Shown here in pieces: positions 51,077 through 59,461 of a stretch of 64,000 nucleotides of DNA. Both the position numbers and the translations under genes were made by a program. Numbering within the stretch: the first letter of the stretch is position 1; every line of letters starts with the position of its first letter. Under the pieces are notes generated by a model. That model did no database searches, was not told the origin of the DNA, and saw only the letters and a program-made list of their open reading frames with translations. Origin of the DNA: Streptomyces viridochromogenes DSM 40736 (GTDB taxonomy: Bacteria; Actinomycetota; Actinomycetes; Streptomycetales; Streptomycetaceae); assembly GCF_000158955.1 (NCBI RefSeq), contig NZ_GG657757.1, positions 1,271,331-1,335,330 on the forward strand. The letters are read 5' to 3'.

Positions 51077-52330
51077 ATGACGCGAAAAGTGACTGAAGTG
51101 TCGGACCTGAACGACTGCCGCCCCGCCACCCCGTGGCAGCGGGTCACGGGCGCGGTCCACGCCTGGCGAACACGACGCCACGAACACGCGCCGCCGACGG
51201 GTGATACCGGGTCCTCGGCACCGGAGCAGGTGCCGGGGGCGAGCACGCTGTGGCGAATGCGGACGACGGTGAAGGACGAGCCGGGGTCCCTGGCGGTTCT
51301 GTGCACGGCCCTCGCCGAGCACCGGGTCGACATCCTGAGCCTGCAGACGCATCCGCTGGCCGCGGGCACGGTGGACGAGTTCCTGCTGCGTGCCCCTGGC
51401 GAGCTCCCGGCGTCCGGGATCGCCACGGCGGTCCGGACGGCCGGCGGCACCGACACCTGGATCGAACGGGCCGACGCCCACGACCTGGTGGACGCGCCGA
51501 CCCGGGTCCTGGGGCTCGCCGCCCGCACCGCCGTGGACGCCGCGGAACTGCCCCTGGCGTTGCGCCAGTTGCTGGGCCGGTGCACGATCCGCTCGCTGCC
51601 CGCGCAGGCCGGCGGCGGCCGGGCGCCCGACGGGGTGCCCGTGGAGGGAGCCCTCGACGAGACGGTGATGCGCCTGCGCGGCCCGGAAGGCGGAGTGATC
51701 ACCGTGGAGCGGCCGTACCTGCCGTTCACGCCGACCGAGTTCGCCCGGGCCAGGGCCCTGGTGGAACTGGACGCCCGGCTCGGTCCGCGCGTTCCGCACG
51801 GCCGGGACGTGCTCACCCTCGCCGAGGGGCGCGACATCACCGTGCGGCGGGCCGACACGCGTGATCTGGAGGCCGCGCGGGCGATGCACGAGCGGTGCTC
51901 GGATCGCACGCTGAAGCTTCGCTACCACGGGCCGGTCGGTGACGCCGGTCGCTACCTGAACCACCTCCTGAGTCCCCGCTACGGCCGCACGCTCGCCGTG
52001 CAGACGGCTTCCGGGCGCCTCGTCGGTCTCGGTCATCTGCTGTGGGACGGGGACGAGACGGAGGTCGCGCTGATCGTCGAGGACGCCTGGCAGCGGCGGG
52101 GTGTGGGGGCGGAGTTGCTCCGCAGGCTGGTGGGGATGGCCGGCGAGGCGGGGTGCTCGAGTGTGTACGCCGTGACGCAGGCGTCCAACACCGGGATGGT
52201 CGCGGCGATGCGGGGGCTGGAGCTTCCTCTCGACTACCAGGTCGAGGAGGGGACGCTGGTGATCACCGCACGACTCGGTGACGCTGCCGCCGAGCAGGCG
52301 GCCAGTCTGGGGAACGCCTCAGCGCCGTAG
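51077..52330 (+). CDS. ACT-domain GNAT acetyltransferase fusion
   Basis: 417 residues. An N-terminal ACT domain (WRMRTTVKDEPGSLAVLCTALAEHRVDILSLQTHPL, about 57-100) is joined through a ~180-residue linker to a GNAT domain. The GNAT domain spans about 250-410: ITVRRADTRDLEAARAMHERCSDRTLKLRYHGPVGD, then VALIVEDAWQRRGVGAELLRRLVGMA. ACT domains normally bind amino acids. The fusion suggests allosteric control of a protein or metabolite acetyltransferase by an amino acid. The architecture recalls actinobacterial AAPatA-like acetyltransferases, which combine an amino-acid-binding ACT domain with GNAT, and is consistent with protein lysine acetylation. Confidence 0.85.
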   Translation: MTRKVTEVSDLNDCRPATPWQRVTGAVHAWRTRRHEHAPPTGDTGSSAPEQVPGASTLWRMRTTVKDEPGSLAVLCTALAEHRVDILSLQTHPLAAGTVDEFLLRAPGELPASGIATAVRTAGGTDTWIERADAHDLVDAPTRVLGLAARTAVDAAELPLALRQLLGRCTIRSLPAQAGGGRAPDGVPVEGALDETVMRLRGPEGGVITVERPYLPFTPTEFARARALVELDARLGPRVPHGRDVLTLAEGRDITVRRADTRDLEAARAMHERCSDRTLKLRYHGPVGDAGRYLNHLLSPRYGRTLAVQTASGRLVGLGHLLWDGDETEVALIVEDAWQRRGVGAELLRRLVGMAGEAGCSSVYAVTQASNTGMVAAMRGLELPLDYQVEEGTLVITARLGDAAAEQAASLGNASAP

Positions 52331-52339
52331 GCGCCCTGG

Positions 52340-53560
52340 TCAGCGTGCGGGTGCGGGTTCGGTGTGGTCGTTCGCGCGGTTCCCCGCGCCCCTGGAGGGG
52401 CGTTGTCCCAACGCCGCGTCCAGGTCCGACCACAGGTCCTCCACGTCCTCCAGGCCGACCGACATGCGCAACAGTCGGTCGCTCACCCCGGCGTCCCTGC
52501 GGTCCTCCGTGTCCACGATGCGGTGGCTGATGGACGCCGGGTGCTGGATGAGGGTGTCGACGCTGCCGAGGCTGACAGCGGGGGTGATCAGGCGGACTCC
52601 GGCGATGACCTCGTGCGGGTCGCCGTGCACCTCGAAGGACACCATCGCGCCGCCGATGCGCGGGTAGTGCACACGGACCGTACGCGGGTCGGCGGTGAGG
52701 CGGCGGGCGAGTTCGGCGGCGGTGGCGGAGGCCGCGCGGACCCGGACGGGGAGGGTGGACAGGCCGCGCAGCAGGAGGTAGCCGGCCAGCGGGTGCAGCA
52801 CGCCGCCCGTGGCGAACCGCACCTGCCGCAGCCGTCCCGCGAACTCCTCGTCGCAGGCCACGACACCCGCCAGCACGTCCCCGTGCCCGCCGAGGTACTT
52901 GGTGGCGCTGTGCAGCACCAGCCGGGCGCCCTGTTCGGCGGGGCGCTGGAGGACGGGTGTCGCGAAGGTGTTGTCCACGAGCAGCGGGACCGAACCGCAG
53001 GCATGCGCCACCGCCCGCAGGTCGACTTCGGCGAGGGTCGGATTCGCCGGGGACTCCACCATCACCAGGCCGGTGTCCGGGCGCAGCGCGTCGGTGATCC
53101 CGGCCGGGTCGGTCCAGGTCACCTCCGAACCCAAAAGTCCGGCGGTCAGCAGGTGGTCGCTGCACCCGTAGAGCGGCCGCACGGCGACGACGTGGCGCAA
53201 TCCCATCGAGGCCCGCACGAGAAGCACCGCGGTCAGCGCCGCCATACCGCTGGCGAACGCGACCGCCGCCTCGGTGCCCTCCAGGCGGGCCAGCGCGGTC
53301 TCGAAGCGGGCGACGGTCGGATTGCCCAGCCGCCCGTACACGGGCGGGCCGTCCGGCTCCGCGCCGGTGGCGGCGAAGGCGTCGATACGGGCGGCCTCGC
53401 CACGGCTGTCGTACGACGGGTAGGTGGTGGACAGGTCGATCGGCGGGGCGTGCAGCCCCTGTCGGGCGAGGTCGTCCCGCCCGGCGTGCACGGCCTCGGT
53501 CGCGAGTGCTCGTGGTGCGGTACGTATGTCGCCGTGGGCGCCCATGCTCGCTGTGTCCAT
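52340..53560 (-). CDS. Trans-sulfuration PLP enzyme (cystathionine gamma-synthase/lyase family)
   Basis: 406 residues from the ATG at 53560. The Cys/Met-metabolism fold is plain: PIDLSTTYPSYDSRGEAARI, VYGRLGNPTVARFETALARLEG, FASGMAALTAVLL, YGCSDHLL, LLVDNTFATPVLQ, and the PLP lysine K221 in HSATKYLGGHGDV. It may be cystathionine gamma-synthase, gamma-lyase or methionine gamma-lyase; sequence alone does not decide. It is divergent from an Lrp-family regulator (60 bases), which probably controls it. Its last ~20 codons run into a dispersed Streptomyces repeat. Confidence 0.92.
   Translation of the reverse strand: MDTASMGAHGDIRTAPRALATEAVHAGRDDLARQGLHAPPIDLSTTYPSYDSRGEAARIDAFAATGAEPDGPPVYGRLGNPTVARFETALARLEGTEAAVAFASGMAALTAVLLVRASMGLRHVVAVRPLYGCSDHLLTAGLLGSEVTWTDPAGITDALRPDTGLVMVESPANPTLAEVDLRAVAHACGSVPLLVDNTFATPVLQRPAEQGARLVLHSATKYLGGHGDVLAGVVACDEEFAGRLRQVRFATGGVLHPLAGYLLLRGLSTLPVRVRAASATAAELARRLTADPRTVRVHYPRIGGAMVSFEVHGDPHEVIAGVRLITPAVSLGSVDTLIQHPASISHRIVDTEDRRDAGVSDRLLRMSVGLEDVEDLWSDLDAALGQRPSRGAGNRANDHTEPAPAR
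52361..52402. repeat. Dispersed GC-rich repeat within the 3' end of the Cys/Met lyase gene
   Basis: The sequence GGTTCCCCGCGCCCC next to CTGGAGGGGCG forms a hairpin (CGCCCCT/AGGGGCG) and resembles an abundant Streptomyces intergenic repeat. It encodes the C-terminal tail (SRGAGNRANDHTE) of the lyase, so the gene has apparently captured the repeat. Confidence 0.5.
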
Positions 53561-53619
53561 GACGGAAGGGTGAACACCGAGCGGGTCTTCGACGGGAAAC
53601 CCCGTGTTACGTTCGGCCT

Positions 53620-54111
53620 ATGGCTGAAACCGTCGTACTGGATCCGGTGGACCTCCACCTGCTGCGGCTGCTGCAGAACGACGCCCGGACGACGTACCGG
53701 GACCTCGCCGCACAGGTCGGTGTGGCGCCGTCGACGTGCCTGGACCGGGTGGCCCGGCTGCGCCGCTCGGGCGTGATCCTCGGCCACCGTCTGGAGCTGG
53801 ATCCGGCCAAGCTGGGGCGCGGGCTGGAGGCGCTGCTGTCGGTGCAGGTCCGGCCGCACCGGCGGGAGCTGGTCGGGCCGTTCGTGGAGCGGATCCGGGC
53901 CCTGCCGGAGTCGCGGACCGTCTTCCATCTGACCGGGCCGGACGACTATCTCGTGCATGTCGCGGTCGCCGACATGGCCGACCTTCAGCGGCTCGTGCTG
54001 GACGAGTTCACCGCGCACCGGGAGGTCGCCCGGGTGGAGACCCGGCTGATCTTCCAGCAGTGGGAGTGCGGTCCGCTGCTGCCGCCTACGCCCTCGGCTC
54101 AATCCGGATGA
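53620..54111 (+). CDS. Lrp/AsnC-family transcriptional regulator
   Basis: 163 residues. The N-terminal helix-turn-helix is VDLHLLRLLQNDARTTYRDLAAQVGVAPSTCLDRVARLRRSGVILGHRLELDP. The C-terminal RAM domain begins near EALLSVQVRPHRRELVGPFVERIRALPESRTVFHLTGPDDYLVHVAVADMADLQRLV. It is divergent from the Cys/Met lyase gene (60 bases apart). A likely job is amino-acid-responsive control of that enzyme. Confidence 0.93.
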   Translation: MAETVVLDPVDLHLLRLLQNDARTTYRDLAAQVGVAPSTCLDRVARLRRSGVILGHRLELDPAKLGRGLEALLSVQVRPHRRELVGPFVERIRALPESRTVFHLTGPDDYLVHVAVADMADLQRLVLDEFTAHREVARVETRLIFQQWECGPLLPPTPSAQSG

Positions 54112-54143
54112 CGCGCGCTGCCCCGCGTACCAGGATGGTCGGC

Positions 54144-55835
54144 ATGTCTGAGATCAAGAGCCCGCTGCCCCGAGAGGTCGCCGACACGTACGTCGACGAG
54201 CTCGTCGCCCTCGACCCGATCACCGGCACGTTCCTCGGCGTGAAGGAGAGTTCGAGCAGGCTGCCCGACACCTCACCCGCGGGCCAGGAGGCGGTCGCCG
54301 AGCTGGCGCGCCGCACGCTGGCGCGGCTGGACGAGGCGGAGCGGCGGCCCGGCGCGGACAGTGACGTCGAACGCCGTTGCGCGCGGCTGCTGCGCGAGCG
54401 GCTCACCGCCGAACTCGCGGTGCACGAGGCCGACGAGAGCCTGCGTTCCGTGAGCAACCTGAGCTCGATCGCCCATGCGGTGCGGCAGGTGTTCACCGTG
54501 ACGCCGGCGCAGACGGAGGAGGACTGGGCCGCGATCGCCGAGCGGCTGCGCGCGGTCCCCACCGCCCTGGAGGGCTACCGTGAGTCCCTGGCCCTCGGCC
54601 TGGAACGGAAGCTGTACGGCGGGCCGCGTGCCACGGCCACGTTCGTGCGGCAGCTCGGCGAGTGGGCGGACACCGACGGCCAGGGGCTCGGCTGGTTCGA
54701 GACCTTCGCGGCCACCGGCCCCGACGCGCTGCGGTCCGAGCTGGACACCGCGGCCCGCCAGGCCACCGAGGCCGTCGTACGGCTGCGGGACTGGATGCGG
54801 GACGTGTACGCGCCGGCGGTCGAGGGCGCCCCGGACGTGGTGGGCCGGGAGCGGTACGCGCGCTGGGTGCGCTACTTCAACGGCACCGACCTCGACCTGG
54901 ACGAGGCGTACGCGTACGGCTGGTCCGAGTACCACCGCCTCCTCGGCGAGATGAAGGCGGAGGCCGAGAAGATCCTGCCCGGCGCGGCCACGCCATGGGT
55001 GGCGCTGGCGCACCTGGACGAGCACGGCACGCACATCGAGGGCGTCGACGAGGTGCGGGAGTGGCTCCAGTCGCTGATGGACGAGGCGATCGAGGCGCTC
55101 GACGGCACCCACTTCGACCTGGCCGAGCGGGTCCGCCGGGTCGAGTCGCGCATCGCCCCGCCGGGCAGCGCCGCGGCCCCGTACTACACGGAGCCGTCGG
55201 ACGACTTCTCGCGGCCGGGCTGCACCTGGCTGCCCACCATGGGCAAGACACGTTTCCCGGTCTACGACCTGGTCTCCACCTGGTACCACGAGGGCGTGCC
55301 CGGCCACCACCTCCAGCTGGCCCAGTGGAAGCACGTGGCGCAGGACCTCTCCCGCTACCAGGCCGGTGTCGGCATGGTGAGCGCCAACGCCGAGGGGTGG
55401 GCGCTGTACGCGGAGCGGCTGATGGACGAACTGGGCTTCCTGACCGACGCGGAGCGCCGGCTGGGCTACCTGGACGCGCAGATGATGCGGGCCGTCCGCG
55501 TCATCATCGACATCGGCATGCACCTGGAGCTGACGATCCCCGACGACTCGCCCTTCCACCCCGGCGAGCGGTGGACGCCCGAGCTGGCGCAGGAGTTCTT
55601 CGGCTCGCACAGCAGCCGTCCCGCGGACTTCGTGGAGAGCGAGCTGACCCGCTACCTGTCCATGCCGGGCCAGGCCATCGGCTACAAGCTCGGCGAGCGG
55701 GCCTGGCTGCTGGGCCGTGAGCAGGCCCGCGCACGTCACGGTGCCGCCTTCGACCCGAAGGCATGGCACATGGCCGCCCTGTCGCAGGGCTCGCTGGGCC
55801 TGGACGACCTGGTGGACGAACTGTCGCAGCTGTAG
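54144..55835 (+). CDS. DUF885-family zinc peptidase-like protein
   Basis: 563 residues from the ATG at 54144, 32 bases after the Lrp stop. The DUF885 metal motif is STWYHEGVPGHHLQLAQWKH, with H-E...H around residue 382. The AEGWALYAERLMDELGFL block supplies a further Glu. There is no signal peptide. Members resemble M32/oligopeptidase folds and are thought to be intracellular peptidases, but the substrate is unproven. It may share a transcript with the regulator upstream. Confidence 0.88.
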   Translation: MSEIKSPLPREVADTYVDELVALDPITGTFLGVKESSSRLPDTSPAGQEAVAELARRTLARLDEAERRPGADSDVERRCARLLRERLTAELAVHEADESLRSVSNLSSIAHAVRQVFTVTPAQTEEDWAAIAERLRAVPTALEGYRESLALGLERKLYGGPRATATFVRQLGEWADTDGQGLGWFETFAATGPDALRSELDTAARQATEAVVRLRDWMRDVYAPAVEGAPDVVGRERYARWVRYFNGTDLDLDEAYAYGWSEYHRLLGEMKAEAEKILPGAATPWVALAHLDEHGTHIEGVDEVREWLQSLMDEAIEALDGTHFDLAERVRRVESRIAPPGSAAAPYYTEPSDDFSRPGCTWLPTMGKTRFPVYDLVSTWYHEGVPGHHLQLAQWKHVAQDLSRYQAGVGMVSANAEGWALYAERLMDELGFLTDAERRLGYLDAQMMRAVRVIIDIGMHLELTIPDDSPFHPGERWTPELAQEFFGSHSSRPADFVESELTRYLSMPGQAIGYKLGERAWLLGREQARARHGAAFDPKAWHMAALSQGSLGLDDLVDELSQL

Positions 55836-55881
55836 GAGGGGACCACCGCCGGAAGCCGCCGGCGTCGCTGAGGCGTGGCGG

Positions 55882-56400
55882 CTACCGGGGGGACACGAGG
55901 CGGAGTTGGACGAGGTCCAGCCAGGTCTCGGGGCCGGGCTGGACCCTTGCCGCGCGCACCGCGTATCTGCCCGGCTCCAAGCGGACTCGTACGTGGTCGG
56001 ATGCCGACGGGTCCGTGCCGGGCCACGCGGCGTCGAACAGGAGGACCGTGCCCGGCACGTCCCAGTGCACCTCCGGCTCCCACTCCGCGGCGGCGACGGC
56101 CGGTGGGACGCTCGCCAGCAGTTCGGCCTCGGAGTCGCCCGCGCACCACCGGACGAAGACACCCTGGTCAGGCAGGTAGGCGGTGGATGCGGGCTCGCCG
56201 CCGAGCACCAGCGCCGTGCAGTCGCCGACCGGCAGCAGTCCGACGTGTCCGTCCACCTCGCAGGCCCGGTCGTAGTCCGACGCCGTCTCCTCACCGTCGG
56301 CGCCCGCCCAGAACGGCAGGACCGTCTCGGGTACCGCTATCAGCGGCCCGCCGCCCGACTCGACCCACTCCACCGCGCCCGGCTCCGCGTATCGCACCAT
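55882..56400 (-). CDS. Imm21-family immunity protein, orphan
   Basis: 172 residues from the ATG at 56400. The sequence WVESGGGPLIAVPETVLPFWAGADGEE, then DYDRACEVDGHVGLLPVGDCTALVLGGEPASTAYLP, and SEAELLASVPP and LLFDAAWPGTD match the Imm21 family. Those proteins protect cells from polymorphic toxins. No toxin or secretion gene is adjacent: the neighbours are DUF885 and sbcC. Orphan Imm21 genes are scattered through Streptomyces and may defend against toxins from other strains. Confidence 0.85.
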   Translation of the reverse strand: MVRYAEPGAVEWVESGGGPLIAVPETVLPFWAGADGEETASDYDRACEVDGHVGLLPVGDCTALVLGGEPASTAYLPDQGVFVRWCAGDSEAELLASVPPAVAAAEWEPEVHWDVPGTVLLFDAAWPGTDPSASDHVRVRLEPGRYAVRAARVQPGPETWLDLVQLRLVSPR

Positions 56401-56464
56401 GGGGCAAGAACCTACAAGGCCAGCTCGCCACATCACGTAGCGGGTTAGGACCTTCCGACAATCC

Positions 56465-59461
56465 TCACGTGCCGCGCTGCCGCAGCACCGATCCCGACCT
56501 GCCCTTGACGACCTCCAGTTGCGCGTGGATGCGCCGCCGCAGGTCGGCCACATGGCTGACGATGCCGACGCTGCGGTCGCGTTCGCGCAGGGAGTCCAGG
56601 ACGTCGAGGACCTCGTCGAGCGTCTGGTCGTCGAGGCTGCCGAAACCCTCGTCGATGAAGAGGGTGTCCAGCCGCACCCCGCCCGCCTCGTCCGTGACGA
56701 CATCAGCGAGTCCGAGGGCGAGGGCGAGGGAGGCGAAGAACGTCTCGCCGCCCGACAGCGTCGCCGTGTCCCGCTCGCGGCCCGTCCAGGCGTCGACGAC
56801 GTGCAGTCCGAGTCCGCTGCGGCCGCGTCCGGTGCGGTCGTCGGAGTGGACGAGGGTGTAGCGGCCGGACGACATGCGCCGCAGCCGTACGGGTCGCCGC
56901 CGCGGCGACCTGTTCCAGCCGGGCCGCGAGCACGTACGACTCCAGCCGCATCCGGCGTTCGTTGTCGGTCGATGTGCCGGCGGTGAGGCCGGGCCATACG
57001 GGGCGGCCCGGTCGTACTCCTCGCGCAGCGGCGCCAGCCGGCGCACGGAGGCGGTCGCCCTGGCGGACAGGCGGTCGAGTTCGGCGCACCGACGCCGGGC
57101 GGCGTCGTGTGCGGAGGCGGCGCCGCGCAGGCGGAGGGCCGCCTCGTCGGCGGCCTGCTGCGCCGAGACGACATCGGCGGGATGCCGCCCGGCGGCGGCC
57201 GTGGTGTCGGCCTCGGCGAGGACGGCCCGGACGGCGGCCTCCTCGTGCTGCCAGGCGTCCAGGCGGCGTTGCAGTTCGCGGTGGGTCTCGTGGTCGAGGA
57301 GGGCGGCGGCCGCGTCCTGGGGGGTGTCGAAGCCGGCACGGAAGGCGGCGTCGGCGAGCCGGGCGTCGGCGTCCTTGAGCCGCTGTGCGGTGTCGGCGGC
57401 GGCGCGGGCGGTGTCGGCGGCGTCGGTGAGCAGCGCGGCGCGGCGCTCCAGCTGTGCGGCCCGTGCGGCGACGCTGTCCAGGGTGCCTCGCGCCAGGTCC
57501 AGTTCCTCCTCCAGGGCGGCGCGTTCGCGCTCCAGCCGCTCCCGGCGGCCCACCCGTGCGGCGGTCCGCACCGCGGCCTCCTGCCGGGCGGCGACGCGCT
57601 GTTCGTGCTCGTGCCCGGCCTGCCGCAGCCGCTCCTGCGCGAAGTGCAGTCCGGCGGCGCCGTCGCGGGCCCGCGTGTACCGCTGCTCCAACTCGGCCGC
57701 CTCCTGGGCGAGGCGGTCGGTGGGGGTGTCACCGGCCTCGGCGGTGGCGGCGGCGAGCGCCTCCCGGGCGACACCCAGCCGCCGCTCGTCCTCGGCGCGC
57801 TGTTCGTCGGCGCGCTGGTAGGCGGCCAGGGCGTCTTCCTCCGCCTCGCGGTCGACGTGTCCGGCGACCTTGCGGGCGGGGGCCGGGTGTTCGGTGGCGC
57901 CGCAGACGGCGCAGGGCTCGCCGGTGGCGAGGTTCGCGGCGAGTTCGGCGGCGATGCCGGTCAGGCGCTGTTCCTTGAGGTCGAGCCAGTGCTGCTTGGC
58001 GCGCAGTGTCCGGTCCCGCGCCTCGCGGACCCGGTCGGCGGCCTGGTCCGTGTCCTCGGCGAGCCGGTCACGCTGCCGGGCCGCCTTCAGCCGCTGCCGC
58101 GCGGGCTCACGCCGTTCGGCGAGCTGTTCGGCGAGGGCGGCGGCCCGCTGCGCGGAGTCGACGCGGTCCTGCAGGGCGGTGCGGGTCTCCTCCCAGCCGT
58201 CGAGCCAGGCCTCCGCCTCCTGGAGGACGTCCGCGTCGGCGCGCTCCTGGCGGTCCAGGCCGGTGCGCTCGTCGAGGAGTTCGGCGAGTCGCCATTCGGC
58301 GCGGCGGGCCGAGTCCAGTCCGCCCAGTTCCTCGGCGGTGCGGCGGGCGGCGGTGGCGAGTCCGGCCACGCCCGCGTCGGCGAAGCTCTCGGGCAGCAGG
58401 GCACGCGCGCGTGTCTCGGCGGCTGCTGCCCGCCGGTGTTCGGCCTCGGCCGACTCCCGCAGGTCGAGTGCGGGCGCGACCGCCTCGGCCTTGCGGGAGC
58501 GCTCCATGCGCGCCTGTGCCTCCCGGTACGCCTCGGCGCCCTCCTCCAGGCGCGCCGCGCGTTCCCGCGCCTGCGCGTGCCGCCCCTGGAGCCGGGCGAG
58601 TTCGCGTACGTCGTCGAGGGCGCGGTCGGCGGCGGCCTGGGCGGACTCGGCGGCGGTGAGGGTGCGCTCGGCGACGGTGAGCTGCTCGCGGGCGGTGCTG
58701 CGGGCGACGGCCGCCGCACCCAGGACCGCCTCGGCCAGTCCGGGTTCGCCCGGGGCCAGCTCCGGCAGCTCCATGGCGTCGCCCGCGGCCTGCTGCATGC
58801 GGTGGGCGTCGGCCAGCAGTTCGGCGTCCCCGTCCCGTACCCGGGCCTCGGTGGCCCGGCGGCGCTCGGCGAGGCGCTTCTCGACGTCGGCGAAGCGGCG
58901 GGTGTCGAACAGCCGGCCGAGCAGTTTGCCGCGGGCCTCGGCGTCGGCGCGCAGGAACCGTGCGAAGTCGCCCTGCGGCAGCAGGACGACCTGGCAGAAC
59001 TGTTCCCGGCTCATGCCGAGCAGCTGGGTGATCTCCTCGCCGATCTCCTGGTGCGAGCGGCTGAGGTCCTTCCAGGCGCCGGCTGTGGAGTCGTACTCGC
59101 GGAGCCAGGTCTGGGCCTTGTCCAGGGTCGTGCCGGTGCCGCGTTTCTTGGGGCGTTCCCAGGGCGGCTGCCGAGTGATCTCCAACCGGCGTCCGGCGAC
59201 GGTCAGTTCGAGGGCGACCTCGGTGCGGGTCGCGGGCGCGGCGTGGTCGCTGCGCAGGGTGACGCCCTGTCCGCCGCCCTGCCGTGCGCCCGGCACCGAG
59301 CCGTACAGGGCGTAGCACACGGCGTCGAGGACGGAGGTCTTGCCCGCGCCGGTCGGTCCGTGCAGCAGGAACAGCCCGGCCGCCGACAGTTCGTCGAAGT
59401 CGACGGTCTGGGTGCCTCCGAAGGGGCCGAAGGCGGTGATCGTGAGCCGGTGCAGCCTCAC
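56465..59461 (-). CDS. sbcC: Nuclease SbcC, with three compensating insertions
   Basis: 998 residues as read, from the GTG at 59461. Walker A is GPTGAGKT (35-42), the zinc-hook CxxC (CAVCG) is near residue 517 between long coiled coils, and the signature/Walker B region is TLSGGETFFASLALALGLADVV then TLFIDEGFGSLDD near the C-terminus. SbcCD cleaves DNA hairpins and ends. Near 56891-57003 about 36 codons read out of frame; the expected sequence appears in the next frame (TSTDNERRMRLESYVLAARLEQVA). Runs at 57000-57003, 56991-56993 and 56891-56893 each look one G too long, together restoring the frame. The gene is probably intact in reality. Confidence 0.88.
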   Translation of the reverse strand: MRLHRLTITAFGPFGGTQTVDFDELSAAGLFLLHGPTGAGKTSVLDAVCYALYGSVPGARQGGGQGVTLRSDHAAPATRTEVALELTVAGRRLEITRQPPWERPKKRGTGTTLDKAQTWLREYDSTAGAWKDLSRSHQEIGEEITQLLGMSREQFCQVVLLPQGDFARFLRADAEARGKLLGRLFDTRRFADVEKRLAERRRATEARVRDGDAELLADAHRMQQAAGDAMELPELAPGEPGLAEAVLGAAAVARSTAREQLTVAERTLTAAESAQAAADRALDDVRELARLQGRHAQARERAARLEEGAEAYREAQARMERSRKAEAVAPALDLRESAEAEHRRAAAAETRARALLPESFADAGVAGLATAARRTAEELGGLDSARRAEWRLAELLDERTGLDRQERADADVLQEAEAWLDGWEETRTALQDRVDSAQRAAALAEQLAERREPARQRLKAARQRDRLAEDTDQAADRVREARDRTLRAKQHWLDLKEQRLTGIAAELAANLATGEPCAVCGATEHPAPARKVAGHVDREAEEDALAAYQRADEQRAEDERRLGVAREALAAATAEAGDTPTDRLAQEAAELEQRYTRARDGAAGLHFAQERLRQAGHEHEQRVAARQEAAVRTAARVGRRERLERERAALEEELDLARGTLDSVAARAAQLERRAALLTDAADTARAAADTAQRLKDADARLADAAFRAGFDTPQDAAAALLDHETHRELQRRLDAWQHEEAAVRAVLAEADTTAAAGRHPADVVSAQQAADEAALRLRGAASAHDAARRRCAELDRLSARATASVRRLAPLREEYDRAAPYGPASPPAHRPTTNAGCGWSRTCSRPGWNRSPRRRPVRLRRMSSGRYTLVHSDDRTGRGRSGLGLHVVDAWTGRERDTATLSGGETFFASLALALGLADVVTDEAGGVRLDTLFIDEGFGSLDDQTLDEVLDVLDSLRERDRSVGIVSHVADLRRRIHAQLEVVKGRSGSVLRQRGT

